Below, piece after piece: positions 22,722-34,874 of a stretch of DNA of 64,000 nt. Origin of the DNA: Polyporus tsugae (lineage: Eukaryota > Basidiomycota > Agaricomycetes > Polyporales > Polyporaceae); assembly GCA_024305745.1 (NCBI GenBank), contig JAHRBS010000004.1, positions 1,364,001 through 1,428,000 of the forward strand, read 5' to 3'. Position numbers and translations under genes: made by a program. Below the pieces are notes generated by a model that saw only the letters and a list, made by a program, of their open reading frames with translations, was not told the origin of the DNA and searched no databases. The stretch's first letter is position 1; each line of letters starts with the position of its first letter.

Positions 22722-24473
22722 ATGCGCCTTCCACGCCGTGTTCCTTGGGAGCACCTCGGAGAGCTAGAGCAAGTGTGCTCTTGGATATACACCGACGAAA
22801 ATGACCTCGACGCCAAACAACGCGCCGTGAACAGAGTACGTGTTCCCCCGCATTCTCCCGCCTGTAGGCATTAACCAAACCCCCACCCTCAGTTAGCGGC
22901 ATGGAAGGCGGCAGTGCCTCTCCCCCATGCGTTGGAATCCACACATGCCATACTGTCCGTTATTCTACAAGACGGCACTGCGGCGACCTCTTCGTCTTAC
23001 TTGTCTCTCCGGATGAGCTACGCCTCCGCAATCATCCGGCTCGTCAACGGCTTGGTGGATCCGCTTCAGCTTGGGGCGTACGCCCGGTCAATACATAGCA
23101 TCGCACAGCAGCTTGGACTACCGGCGTGGTTTGTCGAGCTCCGGCACGCCGCGACCCATGAAGACCTTCCGAGTCTGGAAGTTTTACGGGATGCCGCGAG
23201 ACATGTAGGCATAGTCTCGCTCTCCAAGTCTTTTAGAGGTGTTTGACCTTGCGCCATTCGTTGCAGGCAATGGCGTGGTTGCTCAACAACTATTTCCTTC
23301 CGACCCTGAACCCGGTGGCGCCCTCCGGCGGATCTGCACCGCCGTTGCACCCTCTCGCTCCGCTTCTCAAATCATACAAGGCCATCATGAAAGCGACGAC
23401 CCGGGATGCGACGTTGAACGTCCAGTACCGCGCAGAGATCACCAAGATAATGCGGGACATCGACCGCTGGGTCGCCGAAGCCAAGGTCGCCTCTGCGTCC
23501 GCCACGGGAGGCGTGAGATGGGAAGACGGGCAAGAAGACGGGGACGAAGAGGATGTCCAGGAAAAGTGGGCCCTAGACAGATTGGCGGACGTGCTCGTCG
23601 AGAAGGGCATGCTGGTCCCGCTGTCCAAGAAGTCAGTCTGCTGCCGTCTCGATCCTCACACCTCTTGTTGGCGCACTGACAACGCTGCTCCACGGTCTTA
23701 ACACAGAAAGAGGATATCCCCAGACCAAGGCTCCCTGGCGCTCCCGCGTTCCTCCATCGCAATATGGTCCCTGCTCCTGACCCACCTGCAATCGCTCCAC
23801 CCAACGCTGGCCCTGCACCTCGTGACGGCGATCACCTCTCATCTCTCTCGGAGCCCCGCGCCTTCGCCTCCCAATGCCAACTTCGGGGCAGAGACGGTTT
23901 CGCTAGCCATGGCGACAGATGAGCCCAAGGCGGATCCCACGTACGACCTGTGCCTCGCGAGCTGGGCGAAGTGGCTCACGGACAACTGCGCCACGGGCGT
24001 GTCCGACCCGGAGGACGCTGCAGAGCTCAGGGAGGGCGTGAGCGTGCGGATCGTCTCCGCTCTGCGCCCCGACCGTGTCGACAGTACTGGGACTGCCTCA
24101 AAAGCGTGAGTCATCGCATCCCTCCCACCATCGTCGGCCCTGTAGCTGATTGGCCCCCGCCCCCAGAGCGAATGCATTGCTGCAGTCCTTGAGCGCAGAG
24201 CGGCCAAAACTCGCGGTCGCGCTCTCGGTTCTAACCCAGACCCCCGCACAAGCATCATCCAAAGGCTGGGACGACACCGTTATAAACGTGATGGACACCC
24301 GCCTGAACGCACTGCTCGCCCTCTCGAATGCCGTGGACGAAGCCAAGGAGGGCTCCCCCGCACCCTCGACGAAACCAGCCGAAACGATCGAGCTCCCTCC
24401 TGGTTGGCGAAAACTCACCGAGCGCGATGGCTGGCGGCCCGTTCCTATTGGTGTATACCTCGCTTGTCCTTAG
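22722..24473 (+). CDS. LAS1: Pre-rRNA processing protein Las1
   Basis: The start at 22722 reads MRLPRRVPWEHLGELEQVCS, the family's standard N-terminus, followed by WIYTDENDLDAKQRAVNR|LAAWKA across the first intron. The HEPN nuclease domain spans roughly residues 1-190. Its active-site motif is ELRHAATHEDLPS (R-x4-H). Las1 with the kinase Grc3 cuts pre-rRNA in ITS2 during 60S subunit maturation in the nucleolus and nucleus. The C-terminal half is helical (ALDRLADVLVEKGMLVPLSK, SIAIWSLLLTHLQSLHPTLA) and ends with LPPGWRKLTERDGWRPVPIG. The full-length layout is kept with no breaks. At least four short introns are present. Confidence 0.92.
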
Positions 24474-25053
24474 GAGCGCGCAAGCGCGAAGGATGCGTCC
24501 ATTAGAATACAAGCATGTGTGCGTTGTACAATGAATGGGGACGGGGACGCGCTGTCCCCAGTGTAAGCTTGTACGGACAAAGGAACGTAAGTAAGTAAGC
24601 GCGAAAAGCTAAGCGATGGTCGACGTCATGGGTCCCCCACAACCGATTCCTGAGGTCCCGAGGACTGGTGTGGGGAGTCTGACTGCCCGTTAGTGTAGAT
24701 GGGCGATATAGTACGGTACATACTGTATATAGTCTTATAGTGTAGCAGCTCCGCAGGAGAAGGGAAGGGGAAAGACGGAGAGTCCATACGTGAGGGAACG
24801 TGACGAGGCGTGAAGCAAGCTTGCGCAGCGCGAGAAAATGCGCAGCCACTCGGAGCAACGAACGACCGACAACAACCGAAAAGAAACGAATCACAACGAG
24901 ACGAACACCAGTCACAAACGGAATTGCAGGAACATATGTATACCGTCGACACAAGGCACTACCCCCCGAACACACAGCACAGAAAGAACCAGAGAATCCA
25001 AACCCAAACCACGAATCGTCCGTCCAACCATCGAGGGACCATACCAGTCACAG
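24474..25053. other. Convergent intergenic region
   Basis: About 580 bp between two convergent gene ends. A low-complexity CA/GA-rich stretch covers about 24840-25000. No gene recognised. Confidence 0.45.
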
Positions 25054-27224
25054 TCATGAGGCTGGTGACGGGTCCCCATTCGAAGGCACCCTACCCATTT
25101 TTGCAGGCACCGCCCGCGGCTGTCTCCTCTGCCCCTCGGGCCGTGGAGGCTGCGCAGGGCGCCGGCCAGCGCTCGAAGACTGCCTGTGCGCCGCGGACTC
25201 GTACTGCGGCGGGAGCTCGACGACCTCCGTCCCGTCCGACGTGAACACGGTCACAGGCGGTGCGCGGCCCCCGTCGTGATGCACGACGTACACATGCGCT
25301 GACCCCGAAGGCCCCGTGGGTGGTAGGCGGCGCCCCATGGAGTCGGCGGTGCCGGTGGGGGACAGCGAGCCTGGCCCACCGTGCGTCCCGAGGCTCGACG
25401 CGCGGTCGTGCGGAGCGCCGCCCGAGCTCGAGGGCGCGTGACGGTCGGACGTCGCGGACGACGTGCCGTAGGGCGAGGGCGAGAGGGGCCCGTTGGGGGA
25501 GGTCGGCGAGAGGGTGTCGCCGGGCGGGAGGACGAACGGCTCGACGTCGTACGGGCCCCAGCGGCCTGAGCCGCGGGCGTATGCGCCGGACGTGGGCGAG
25601 GACGGGTGGTTCAGGCCGAGCATGTTCGGGTCGAGAGGCTCCAGCGACTTGCGGCGCGGGTCGGGGGAGTCCCACTGCTCGCGCCTGCGGACGAACAGGT
25701 ACAAGTAGACACTCAAGGTGCCGAGGAGGACACCGAGGGCTAAGGCGCCGACGCCGACGCCGATGGTGGCGTTTGTCGAAAGAGCGCTATCCATTTTCCT
25801 GGAAAGTGGTATTCTCAGCGAGGACCTAACCGGAGGTCACAGAATGGACCTACGGGGCCGGGGACAAACATGACGCTTGGCCGCTATTGCCGGAGTGGAG
25901 GGGCCCGTTTGTCCATGTCCATCCATTAGCGTCGACGACGCTCAGCCAGAATGGCAGACCGAACGCCTGCAGGAAGGTTAGGTCGTCCGGAATATATGGG
26001 ACGACATTTGACACTCACCAGCGACACCGTCCAGTCCTGCGTATCCTTGGTATCGGAAGTAAAGTTGATTGGTGGTCGGAGCGTCGGCGCAATCTGACGG
26101 CAAACATCTCAGCAGATGAAGTTAGGTAAAGCGATTCCCACTCACGGTGTACGTGTACGGAGGAGTGCCGTTGTTCGGCGTTATGGCGATGTTGGTACAC
26201 TGGATATGGGACCCACCATTTCACAGCTGTCCGTACAGGATACAGTGGAGTGGACTCACCTGGGGTATCCAACCGTACTGTGACCACGAACCATCTTGAG
26301 TCTTCGCAGTCACGTCCAGTGCACCCGCGGGGTAGGTGAGATTCTGGCATGTGGGGGCCGAGCTGCCGGACGCCGGGTACACGGTATAGATTTGTTGGCA
26401 GCCTCCCGTTGCGCCATTATTTGAAAACTGGGCACGAATGAGGCATTGAACATGGCAGCATCATGAGTAGCTCACGTACCATGCATATTTGGAACTTGAG
26501 AGGAAGGCGTCATTACTCCATTTGTACAGGTTAGGAGCCACTCACCTGTGTTCCAGGAATAAACGGGACTGGCCAATCCTGTGAAGGCGGGGAGACTCAG
26601 AGGGTGCTCACCACGAGTGATTTGACTTGGGACTAGAACATACAAACGACGATCCGCTTCCCACCGGAATCACAAAGGGCACGATAAACGCCCTAATGGG
26701 GCAGATCAGAGAGACACATGTTTGGTATGCTTGACCAACAGTCAAATTCACTCACGAGGTGTAGACCTGGAGATAATAGGGAGCCTCCGGATTTGGTCTG
26801 GGGGTTCCGAATAACACTCGTCAAGCGGAGAAGGCAAAGACAGAGAAGGAGGTACCCAGTGGCAGATCGCCGACCCCATGTTATGTGGAGCGTATCGCAT
26901 TGGGCTGCGCGGTGGACGGAGATGTCGGTTAAAGTTTGAGCGACAGAAGGCGGAGAAGGTAATGAACGCACCAGCAGTCGGGATTGGCGTGCTCTCGTCT
27001 CCAGCCCAGTCGAAGTAGAAACCCTGTATGGAGAGGCAAACGAGCCGTTCGGGTCAGATGTGCCGATGGCTGAAGAGACCTCTGTGATCGTAACAGAATG
27101 CTCTTACCTGCTGCATTTCATTGACCACTACCGCCGATACATTCGGGAAGAGACAGTGCGCCCATAGCAAGCCGACTGTCAGCACAGAGAGGAAGGCATG
27201 GGTGCGTGAGGTCCGGGTGGACAT
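25054..27224 (-). CDS. Secretory single-TM surface protein with Pro/Ser-rich cytoplasmic tail
   Basis: The start at 27224 gives MSTRTSRTHAFLSVLTVGLL WAHC.., a signal peptide. Several small exons encode an extracellular domain: FYFDWAGDESTPIPTA, TLHITWGRRSATG, PGTQFQICMFSNNGATGGCQ, LTYPAGALDVTAKTQDGSWS, PPYTYTIAPTLRPPINFTSD, and more. It has Cys residues and N-glycosylation sites, including NGT and NFT. The last exon has a TM segment (ATIGVGVGALALGVLLGTLS), a basic stop-transfer RRRE, then about 200 Pro/Ser/Gly-rich residues ending GDPSPAS. The topology resembles fungal cell-surface sensors and a large basidiomycete family of such proteins. Ligand and role are unknown. The extracellular exon borders are approximate. 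Confidence 0.7.
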
Positions 27225-28842
27225 GGGCGATTGGCTGGAGTGAAATGCTGCGCTAGTAGAAGGCGAGATTCCAGAACGCCTACGTAGGATATGAGTTGCC
27301 GAGGAGTTCAGCAAGGGTAGGAAATCAGAGATGCAACAAAGAATGGCTAGCAGGCAGGGCGAGGGTGGTAGGGGCGAAGGGGGCGAAGGGAATTGCCGGC
27401 GGGTGGCCAGGAGGAGGCCCAAGCCAAAGGTGGCAAAGACTGGGAGGAGGTGAGCGTCTGGACACCGTCCGTCGTCGGACAGGAAATGTGCGTGTTTGCA
27501 TGAATTCGTGGCTCCAGGCCCCTTCTCCGAGCCGATGACATCTTAAAGTCGTGGTCTTCTGTCCGCTCAACCAGGATCCCTTCTCGCAATATGGCCTCCC
27601 ATGTCTTCAAAATGCACGAAAGTGAACTACAAGCCTAACTGTTGACCGTCCACGTCCACCCGAGTGGGAATGAGAGCGCAGTCCGGCGGTACCGACTGCT
27701 CTATACAAGATCCAGATCTCGAGGTACCGCCGGCGCCGCGTGGTCAACCAGTGAATCGGACAAGGTTTCCATCAGCGCTCGCCCAGATTGCGAAGACTCA
27801 AGCTTCAAGAGGCAGTGAAGAGGCTCATTCTGGACGTTCATCCTCCCCAGCCCTTCCGACCCCCTCTCATCCGTCCGCACTTATAGTCTTTGTGATTTGA
27901 CGTTACCAACCCCCCAGAAGGATGGGCACATATAAGGCGTCGACATCGCGCTAAGCCCCGAGATCCATGAGTCCGAGTCAATCAAACGCGCCGCTTGCGC
28001 CCCGCCGACTTTTCAACTTGAAACAGGAGGCCTGGGCGCCCGCCGCCAGGGACGCATTTGTGTGGCGAACTTTATTGTCATCCGGACATAATGCCAGCCG
28101 GGTGTAAGTAGGTGCAAGTACACCGTGCACGTAATGTCATGTTCGAATTGTGCACAGCAAGAGCCCCAAGACTCAGAGTCCGGCAGTTGCTTATAACGTG
28201 ACGATATCATAGCTGGTCGCCTTGCCGTCAGGATTCTCAATCAATGCTCAAACGTATCGTACCTCAGGGCCTGGCAGGCTTGCATGGCACCGGTACGCCA
28301 CCCCAGCGTCAGCACCCGCACACACAAGTCCTTTTGCGCTCAACGTCGCGACCACCATATGCCACGCATCCGATCGGATGCATTGGCCCATTGGGAAGGC
28401 ATGGACGTCGGAGTGGCGGCGGAACGGTAGCAATGAGGGGAGAGATCAAGAGTTCAACGACGACGACATCGCACCTTGTGGCTGGATGGCGGAAGGCAGG
28501 CCTTACAGGGCTCGTCATCCACCATTCATATGCATCTAAGGCCTCACGGTTGCTACCAGTACTACGACGCGGATCCTGCCCATGTCGCGGCGCGTCTTCA
28601 TATACTGACACGAGTTACTTACTTATTAGTAGCACACTGCTGACCCTGGTCATATCAGCCCTGATAAGAAACGGTACAGAGCAGAATAAGAGTGTCGCCG
28701 TTGTCAACAACTTCAATGAGAATCAGATGGATGAACCCTTCGTGCTCAACGTTGCGGAATCGGGACGGTGCGCATATCTCAACAAGATTTCCAACCACAA
28801 TGGAAGAGAGGCTGACTCGCATTACAGTCATCCCCGGTCAAT
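27225..28842. other. Region without a supported gene
   Basis: About 1.6 kb upstream of the surface-protein gene. A 200-codon plus-strand open frame at 28244-28846 has no recognisable domain and runs antisense into the end of the next gene. I regard it as probably chance. Confidence 0.4.
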
Positions 28843-30219
28843 CTAACTACTGCATGTTCCTTCAATGACTTGAAGTAAGCCCGATGCCCGGAGCTTCGGC
28901 AGCGACGACAACACCATCGCCTCCAGATCGGCAAACGGGTCCCCACCCGCGTGCGACATCACCTCCACATTCACCCGACACAATTCTGGATAGACTCGAG
29001 CCCGCGCGAAGATCGTGTCGAGGGCACACAAGTCCCAGAACTGCACCCCAGGTACATGCGTGGACCCGCCCGCCCTGCTCAAGTTGGTACCGAGCCGGGC
29101 GGTAACTTCGCGGACGCTTGGCGGCACCGAGCCGAAGATCGTCTGGAACGTGGCGAACGTGGCGAGGAACCCGTGCGTCCCCTCGGTCAGGGTCTGCGTG
29201 CTCGGTGCGCGCAGGCGCAGTCTCTGGAGCTTGCTGCAGGCTCTTATCGTCTCGCCGAGCAGCTTCCAGGCGGTGTACAAATCTGCAGTGCCATGTCCGT
29301 ATATATGTCAATGCGTAACCGGGTCTCTGGGAGATGTGTGCTGATACTCACATTCCTCGGGTTGCGTTCTATCGGCAGGACAGATGGGGATGTCCCGGAG
29401 GCACCGTATCTCGAGGTCCACCACGTTCGCCGCCGATTCCTTGAAGAACGCATGTAGGCGCGTGATGGCGTCCAAGGCGAGGTAATGGGGGATGGAGAGG
29501 GCGACGCTCTGCAGCGCGCCTGGGACGACGACTCGGTGGAAGTAGCTGACGTGCACGGCTTGCGCCGCACATCCTTTGAAGACGAGGCGGCGTATCCTCA
29601 CTGATTGGGCGAGCGCGGAAGGGTCTACGGGTGTATGTCCAGAGAACGGGTTTAGTGCTTCGAACACGAGCGTGTCGATGGAACCAAGCCGATACAAGAG
29701 GCGGTATAGTGAGGGCAGGCCATGTGCGACATCTCGATTGGTGTACGCAAAACGGAGCTCCTCGAGCGCGACACGCGACGTCGGCGGGCAAGTTTCCACT
29801 GGCATAGCCTCCCACGTGAAGGCGGGAGCGATCCAGAACGTCAACCGTCGCAAGCTTGTGAGCTTTGGGACGACAGCTGAAAGCAACGCGAGATCCAGTG
29901 TCTCTGCGGTATCTCCAGCGAAAGATGACGCGGGTCCAGGATGGATTTCCAGCTGGCTGATGCAGGTTCCTATTTCCGGGTGATGTTCCACGAGATTGCA
30001 GAACTTGGAGTACTGAGACTGTCCTCGGACGACGATACCGGAAAACAGACAGTGGCGGGCGACGTCGTGCCACTGCTTGGAGACGCGAGTACATGCCGAG
30101 AGCGTGTGGAGGTCATCTAGGAGGAAATGGTAGATTCCGTAGAATATCTCCGGGGGTATAACGATCGCGAAGACGGGCAGGAAGTCGTGGGCGGCGCGGT
30201 GAGCGTCGAGGTGGATCAT
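28843..30219 (-). CDS. F-box-like / LRR-type protein
   Basis: Two exons, 30219-29352 and 29282-28843, join within a Tyr codon (gtgagt...ctgcag) to give 435 residues. The N-terminus MIHLDAHRAAHDFLPV leads into an F-box-like motif: IVIPPEIFYGIYHFLLDDLH, TLSACTRVSKQWHDVARHCL and FSGIVVRGQ. The remainder shows leucine-rich, LRR-like spacing (LRRLTFWIAP, ALEELRFAYTN, LDTLVF-like, VVDLEIRCLRDIPIC, LQRLRLRAP). Such proteins are numerous in agaricomycetes and are presumed SCF ubiquitin-ligase adaptors. The target is unknown. The upstream Met codons in frame at 30594 and 30570 lie before the conserved start and were not chosen. Confidence 0.78.
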
Positions 30220-31171
30220 GCCAGCGAGATGAGCGCACCTCGAAACATCGCAGGTGAGAGAAAGATGGGGTGATTCAAGATTACTGTATGTCTTGGGTTG
30301 CCGAGAATAACATGCGTTTGTCGGGCGCGGGACGCTTACCTGATCGGCAACGACGAACACACTAGTCGTCTGATGGATATCTCGCGAGATACTGCAAGTG
30401 TACAGGTCGCCTGTAGAAGTTGAACCGTTGGGAGCATGTGTACCGACTGGGATGGAATCGCGGGAGTCGGACTTCGGAGTGGTACTGGTATACAACGAGG
30501 CCCGGGTCAAGCCTGTATACGTACGGTTACTACGTGGCCAGGGAATGTACTCCCCTTGAATACTATGCATCCTTGGAAGTTTGAGCGTACCCATCCAATA
30601 TGACAGTACCGTAGTCTGACTCTCTCCGCATGAGGACCCACAGCTATCCTATGTGCGATTTTCGGACAACAGCCTGAAGGGCGCCGGTTCGAGTTAAGAA
30701 GTAGAGCTGCGGAAGCACAATGGACGCCTAAATGCCTGACGCTAACCAACAATAGGTTACGTAATGCTAAGTAGCTAGTACCAGTATTAGTTAAGTCACT
30801 AACTCGGGGCTCTCAACTTCCAAAGCACACAAATCACGCGTCTACTAAGTTTCCGAGTTGACAATTTTCTATTATTGCGTTTTTTTGTTCCGGACGCCAT
30901 GAACACAACGAACTCGTTGATCGTGCAACATACGCGCTCGAGGCTTTTCCTTTTCTCCCGACTGACATCGACCTCCCAGTCCCTCCAAAATCAACCTGCC
31001 GGAAACCACCACCACCAAAGGCCCGCAGGCCCCTGCCGCATCCCTCGGTTCCACCCCAAACCCCGGCCGAAGGCCTGGGGTGAGAGGTAATGCGTACGCG
31101 ACTATAGACGACTCCTGCGCCAGCCCCGCGGGGACTGGCGATCGGCTGCCTGCTTGTCCAAACGACCTCTG
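30220..31171. other. Intergenic region
   Basis: About 950 bp, locally AT-rich around 30740-30860. No gene or structured motif that I can support. Confidence 0.45.
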
Positions 31172-31754
31172 TCACTCCAACGTCAGACAGGCATTCGGGA
31201 AACTATGGCGAGAGCTACTTACCGAATAGATCCTTCGAACGCGATGCTGCCGCCACGCCGTGGGCGGCAGGGGCATGACGCCTTGTTGCGTGTTGAAGAA
31301 GGGTATCCGAGCTCGAGGACGATGTGGACGCGACCCCTGCTGCCCCACCCCCACGATGAGTAGAGGCGGGCGAACGGAGGCCGCAAGCGCCAACTCGGCC
31401 TTTAGAAGCGGCGGTCGGGGTGTCAGCGATCAGGTGAAACTAGGCAGAAAGTGACTGCAGTACTCACCAGGTATCCCTCCGCGATCACTGCCTTGCGGCT
31501 AAGCCTAACGCTTGATGATCGGGAAGGGAGGCGAACGAGAAGGCGAAGCGACAGTAGGTGTCGTCCGTATTGGCCGAGGGGCCTGCGCGGTCTTCGGTGC
31601 AGTAGTTTCGCGATGGGTCGAAGTGTAGGAGGGGAAGGGGAGATCGAACGCGGGCGCCAGGGACGCGGCGTGCAGGCAGATGTCCTACACACCGCCCCCG
31701 ACGGGGACACGCCGAGTCAGGAGGCCGAGTAGGGTGAAACAAGAACTGAGACAT
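31172..31754 (-). CDS. Candidate orphan gene, copy 2 of the duplication (model uncertain)
   Basis: This is the minus-strand counterpart of 15058-15560. The first ATG after the TATA box is at 31754. A donor GTGAGTA (31467) and acceptor AAAG (31400) give a 68-nt intron at the same place as in copy 1. Exon 2 (31399 down) is open as AELALAASVRPPLLIVGVGQ and on to the stop at 31172. The best-conserved short frame, LAYLQEDSSSFA, lies before the ATG (31794-31759), so the true start and exon 1 frame are unclear. From 31754 one frame reads MSQFLFHPTRPPDSACPRRG and stops at 31485, before the donor. No family recognised. It could be an orphan gene or a relic. Confidence 0.35.
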
Positions 31755-31879
31755 GGGAGGCAAAGGATGACGAGTCTTCTTGCAAGTAGGCGAGGTGGGA
31801 TGGAAATATGGGTTTGGTTGTTTTCTGGATGCAGGCGAACTGGCAGATGGGATGGTCAAGAGTGCTGTGGTGATGATTG

Positions 31880-31930
31880 ATGGTGGTAGTGGTAGTAGTA
31901 GTGGTAGTAGTCGCAGTAGTGGAAGATCGT
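31880..31930 (-). repeat. ACT/CCA-type trinucleotide tract
   Basis: On the minus strand this reads as a run of ACT and ACC triplets between the TATA box and the first ATG of the candidate gene. It is a short imperfect microsatellite, probably in a 5' untranslated region. Confidence 0.6.
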
Positions 31931-31969
31931 CGTTGGTGATGAGGAGAGAGGGCCGTCGAGGGGGGGGGT

Positions 31970-31977
31970 CTTTTATA
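31970..31977 (-). promoter_or_regulatory. TATA box
   Basis: TATAAAAG on the minus strand, a consensus TATA box, lies about 216 nt before the first downstream ATG at 31754. No other ATG intervenes. Confidence 0.5.
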
Positions 31978-32099
31978 CCCTCGAGGGCGGTGGCTAACCA
32001 CCCATCGTCCGGTCCAGATTTGGCATGCCACCCTCCGGAGAACGGCGGCTGGCCGCGGCTGACCCGATCTATGAAGTCGAGGCTCGAGTTGCCGGACAT

Positions 32100-32998
32100 A
32101 TCTTCACAGAGGCTGAGTTGCCGGCAGTGTGAAGGACACCAAATAATGCCTAATGCGGCAGGTGCTGGGGTTCGTATATGACGTGTTTGCCTCCCAGAAG
32201 TCCGAGGAACCGATGTAGGAGAGGAGCGTCCCTCTGCATGTGATTCTATAGCGGGGGAGAGCCAATCGCTTCGCTCGTGTGGCGTGCCGGTGCGAAGTTC
32301 TGCGTTGTTTGCCTCCTTCCGGATGTCCGAGAAACCGAAGAAGGATAGGGTTCTGAGGCTGGCACTGGTGTACGCAAACTCGGCTCGGTTTTAGCAGCCT
32401 GACAACGAAGCCAATCTCGGAGTCAGTCAGAATTTAATCACCTGGCATCTACGTCAATACACCTTTCCTTGGATGGTTCCTCCTGCGTGCGGACCTCGCT
32501 GCGTTATCTTCAATGTGGCCGGCCACTCTATCGACTGTGAGTATCGGAGCGCGCGCAGAACCAAAGCCCCTCCCCTTTTCGATCGGTTCATGATGAAGCC
32601 GCGAGACTGAGGACCCGCCAACGATGTTCCAGACCATTCAACCTAATCACGATGTAGTATTATATAATGTACATAGGCAGGGGGCATCCACGAAAGAGCA
32701 GGCATGCATGTATTGTGCGGGCTACGAGGAGCGAACATTGGCATGGGGATGGGCATGAGCGTGAGCGGAGATGGGGTGTAGGAGTGGGGAGCGCGGCGCG
32801 GGGCAGTAGGCGAGGCAAATGGCGGGAGAGCGATATCGACAACAGCAACGTCCGAGACAATGAATCGAGGGGATCCGAGCAAATCCACATAAGGACAGAC
32901 GCACGAAGAGTGGTGAAGTACAGACACTGACGGTGAAAGCAGAGGTAATCGAGTGTGGAGAAATAAACACGGCGGTGTGAGAGGGTACGGCGGCGACT
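32100..32998. other. Intergenic region
   Basis: About 900 bp between the TATA-box promoter and the exonuclease stop. The open frames on both strands lack motifs. Nothing else supported. Confidence 0.45.
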
Positions 32999-34435
32999 TC
33001 ATCCTGTCGGCGCGACGGCGATAGGGTAGCCCCCTCGCCCACGACCCCGTCCCCGAGCGGCCTGCATGTGTACGGGTGCGGCGCCGGGGACTGCACCGCG
33101 GAATGGCTTCGGCCTCTGTTGTTGCCACGCACTGCGAGGGGCTGCTCGGCCCAACCGCGGGAACCCATCGGCGTCTGCGGAGAACATGGGTGGTGCGGTG
33201 ACCACAACATTATTCGTGTGGGGAAACGACGAATGGGAGCGGTGGCCGGGTCCGAAGCTCGGAACGGGGCTGGGTGAAGGTGAGGGAGAGTGTTCCTTCG
33301 CACCTGGAACAAAGGATGGAGCGTTCGGGGAGAGCGGACGTTCTGGCCTTGCGCGGTTGCTCCGAGAGAAACGGAAGCCTCGAACAGGCCGCGGCGAAAG
33401 TTCGTCACCGTCCACCACCTTCGGCGGTTTGGGGGGAGGTGGGGGACCAGGGTCGTAGTAGGGATTGAACGGGTGCCACAAGACACCAGTGGACGGCTGA
33501 TAAAGCATACCTGAGATGGTATCAAACGAGTACCAGACCCGGTGGGGTGCCGGGGACACCACGGCTGCCATCTCTGCGAGACGTTTGTACAGCACAAGTC
33601 CCGCATGGCAGTCGTTAGCAGCGTCTACAGAAGTGAGATCGGAATTAGCGCTGACGAGGTACGAAAAGTTGGTAGGTGTCGATGGACCACGTACATTCCT
33701 GCTGCCGGAGATCAAGGGGTTTCTCCCAGTTACTCGTTTGAACCCTACCCTTGTTCAGGGTGAGCTCTTCGTACGCCTCGCAGAGCCGTGATAGGCCGAT
33801 AGGGTTTGCGTATTTGCCCTTCCATCGGTTGTTGTCCACCGTGCGAGCCAAAAGAGAGAGGTCCACGCAATTGCGCGTATCCACACCATGATCAGTCCAC
33901 AGTTTCTTACAATCCTCTGGTTCAGGGGGTGTGGAGGAGACGTTAGGTGCATCGAGGGCGAAGTGTGCATATGACTCACTCTGTATTCCTACACCAGCCT
34001 TGACGATAGTTGGATCAAGCAGCAGCTCCTTAAGCCTCTCCGGAAATGCTGTTTCAAACTATAAGGCACAAGGCAAACTAGGTCAAGTAAAGACGTACCT
34101 TGCATGAAGGAGACGTGTATGAGGAGGATGGTATCCTCGCTCGCGAGTTGCACGAGCGCAACGGGATTCTCAGGGTTGCCCTTGATAAAGTTGGGTCTCC
34201 ACTCTAAGTCGAAACCGAGGACCTTGGACTTGAGTTGTGGAATGGCAACGTCCGCGGTGGCCACATTCTGGATGTAGACGAGGCGGGCGTTGGGAGACTT
34301 GTTGACATAAGAGTAGATGTCGTACACCCGAGGAGGTTCCTCAGGCTGTGTTGAGTCATTGGACTGGCCATCGGAAGCGGGAGGGGTCGTCGCGAGCATG
34401 TCGGACGATGTGGTGGATGGTTCGAAGAAAGGCAT
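32999..34435 (-). CDS. DEDDy 3'-5' exonuclease domain protein (WRN-exonuclease-like)
   Basis: The start at 34435 gives MPFFEPSTTSSDMLATTPPA. The domain covers roughly residues 40-230: LKSKVLGFDLEWRPNFIKGN (motif I, D-x-E), VALVQLASEDTILLIHVS, LKELLLDPTIVKAGVGIQND (motif II), and QQEYAANDCHAGLVLYKRLA (motif III, Y-x3-D), in which the Tyr codon is split by an intron. All four metal-binding acids and the Tyr of the DEDDy class are visible. Such enzymes trim 3' ends of DNA or RNA using two metal ions. The C-terminal 200 residues are Pro/Ser-rich and end in an RG-rich patch (ARGRGRGRGGYPIAVAP), typical of RNA binding. The gene is divergent from NPL4, with 439 bp between. Confidence 0.87.
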
Positions 34436-34874
34436 TTGAGGAGGAGGTGACAGAGGTCGTATTTATATGGGAATCATGAAGCTGAACGTGGAGAAGGGAA
34501 TCCAGTGCGATCTGACCGGAATAGCTAAGCGACAGACGGTTGCGATATGGACTGGACGGGGATCGTCAACAGTGATCCGCTGGAAACGAGGCGGTCAGGC
34601 GGGAGAGGTGAGAGTGTAGGAAGATATGAATCGAGACGGAGGACGGAGGGAAGGTGAGAGAGAGGTGCAGCAGCGGCAGAGGCCACTTGCACTCTAAATG
34701 CACGCTAACCATATATGGGAATGTCACGTGTCCGTGCTGGGAGTCTAAGGACTCGGCTTATGTAATGCGTGTACGCGACGCGTCATCGGGGAGATTGAGG
34801 ACATCTTCAAGATCTGCGCCTGAGGACCTGAGACGCGTCCTTCTCTGCTTAGCCCCGTCCACATCTCCCCAGCC
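34436..34874. promoter_or_regulatory. Shared divergent promoter of the exonuclease and NPL4
   Basis: 439 bp between divergent starts. It contains a CACGTG E-box-like core near 34725 in AATGTCACGTGTCCG. No clear TATA box. Confidence 0.35.

Noticed and set aside
28244..28846. 200-codon plus-strand open frame
   Set aside because: No domain, mixed composition, overlaps the antisense end of the F-box/LRR gene; likely chance.
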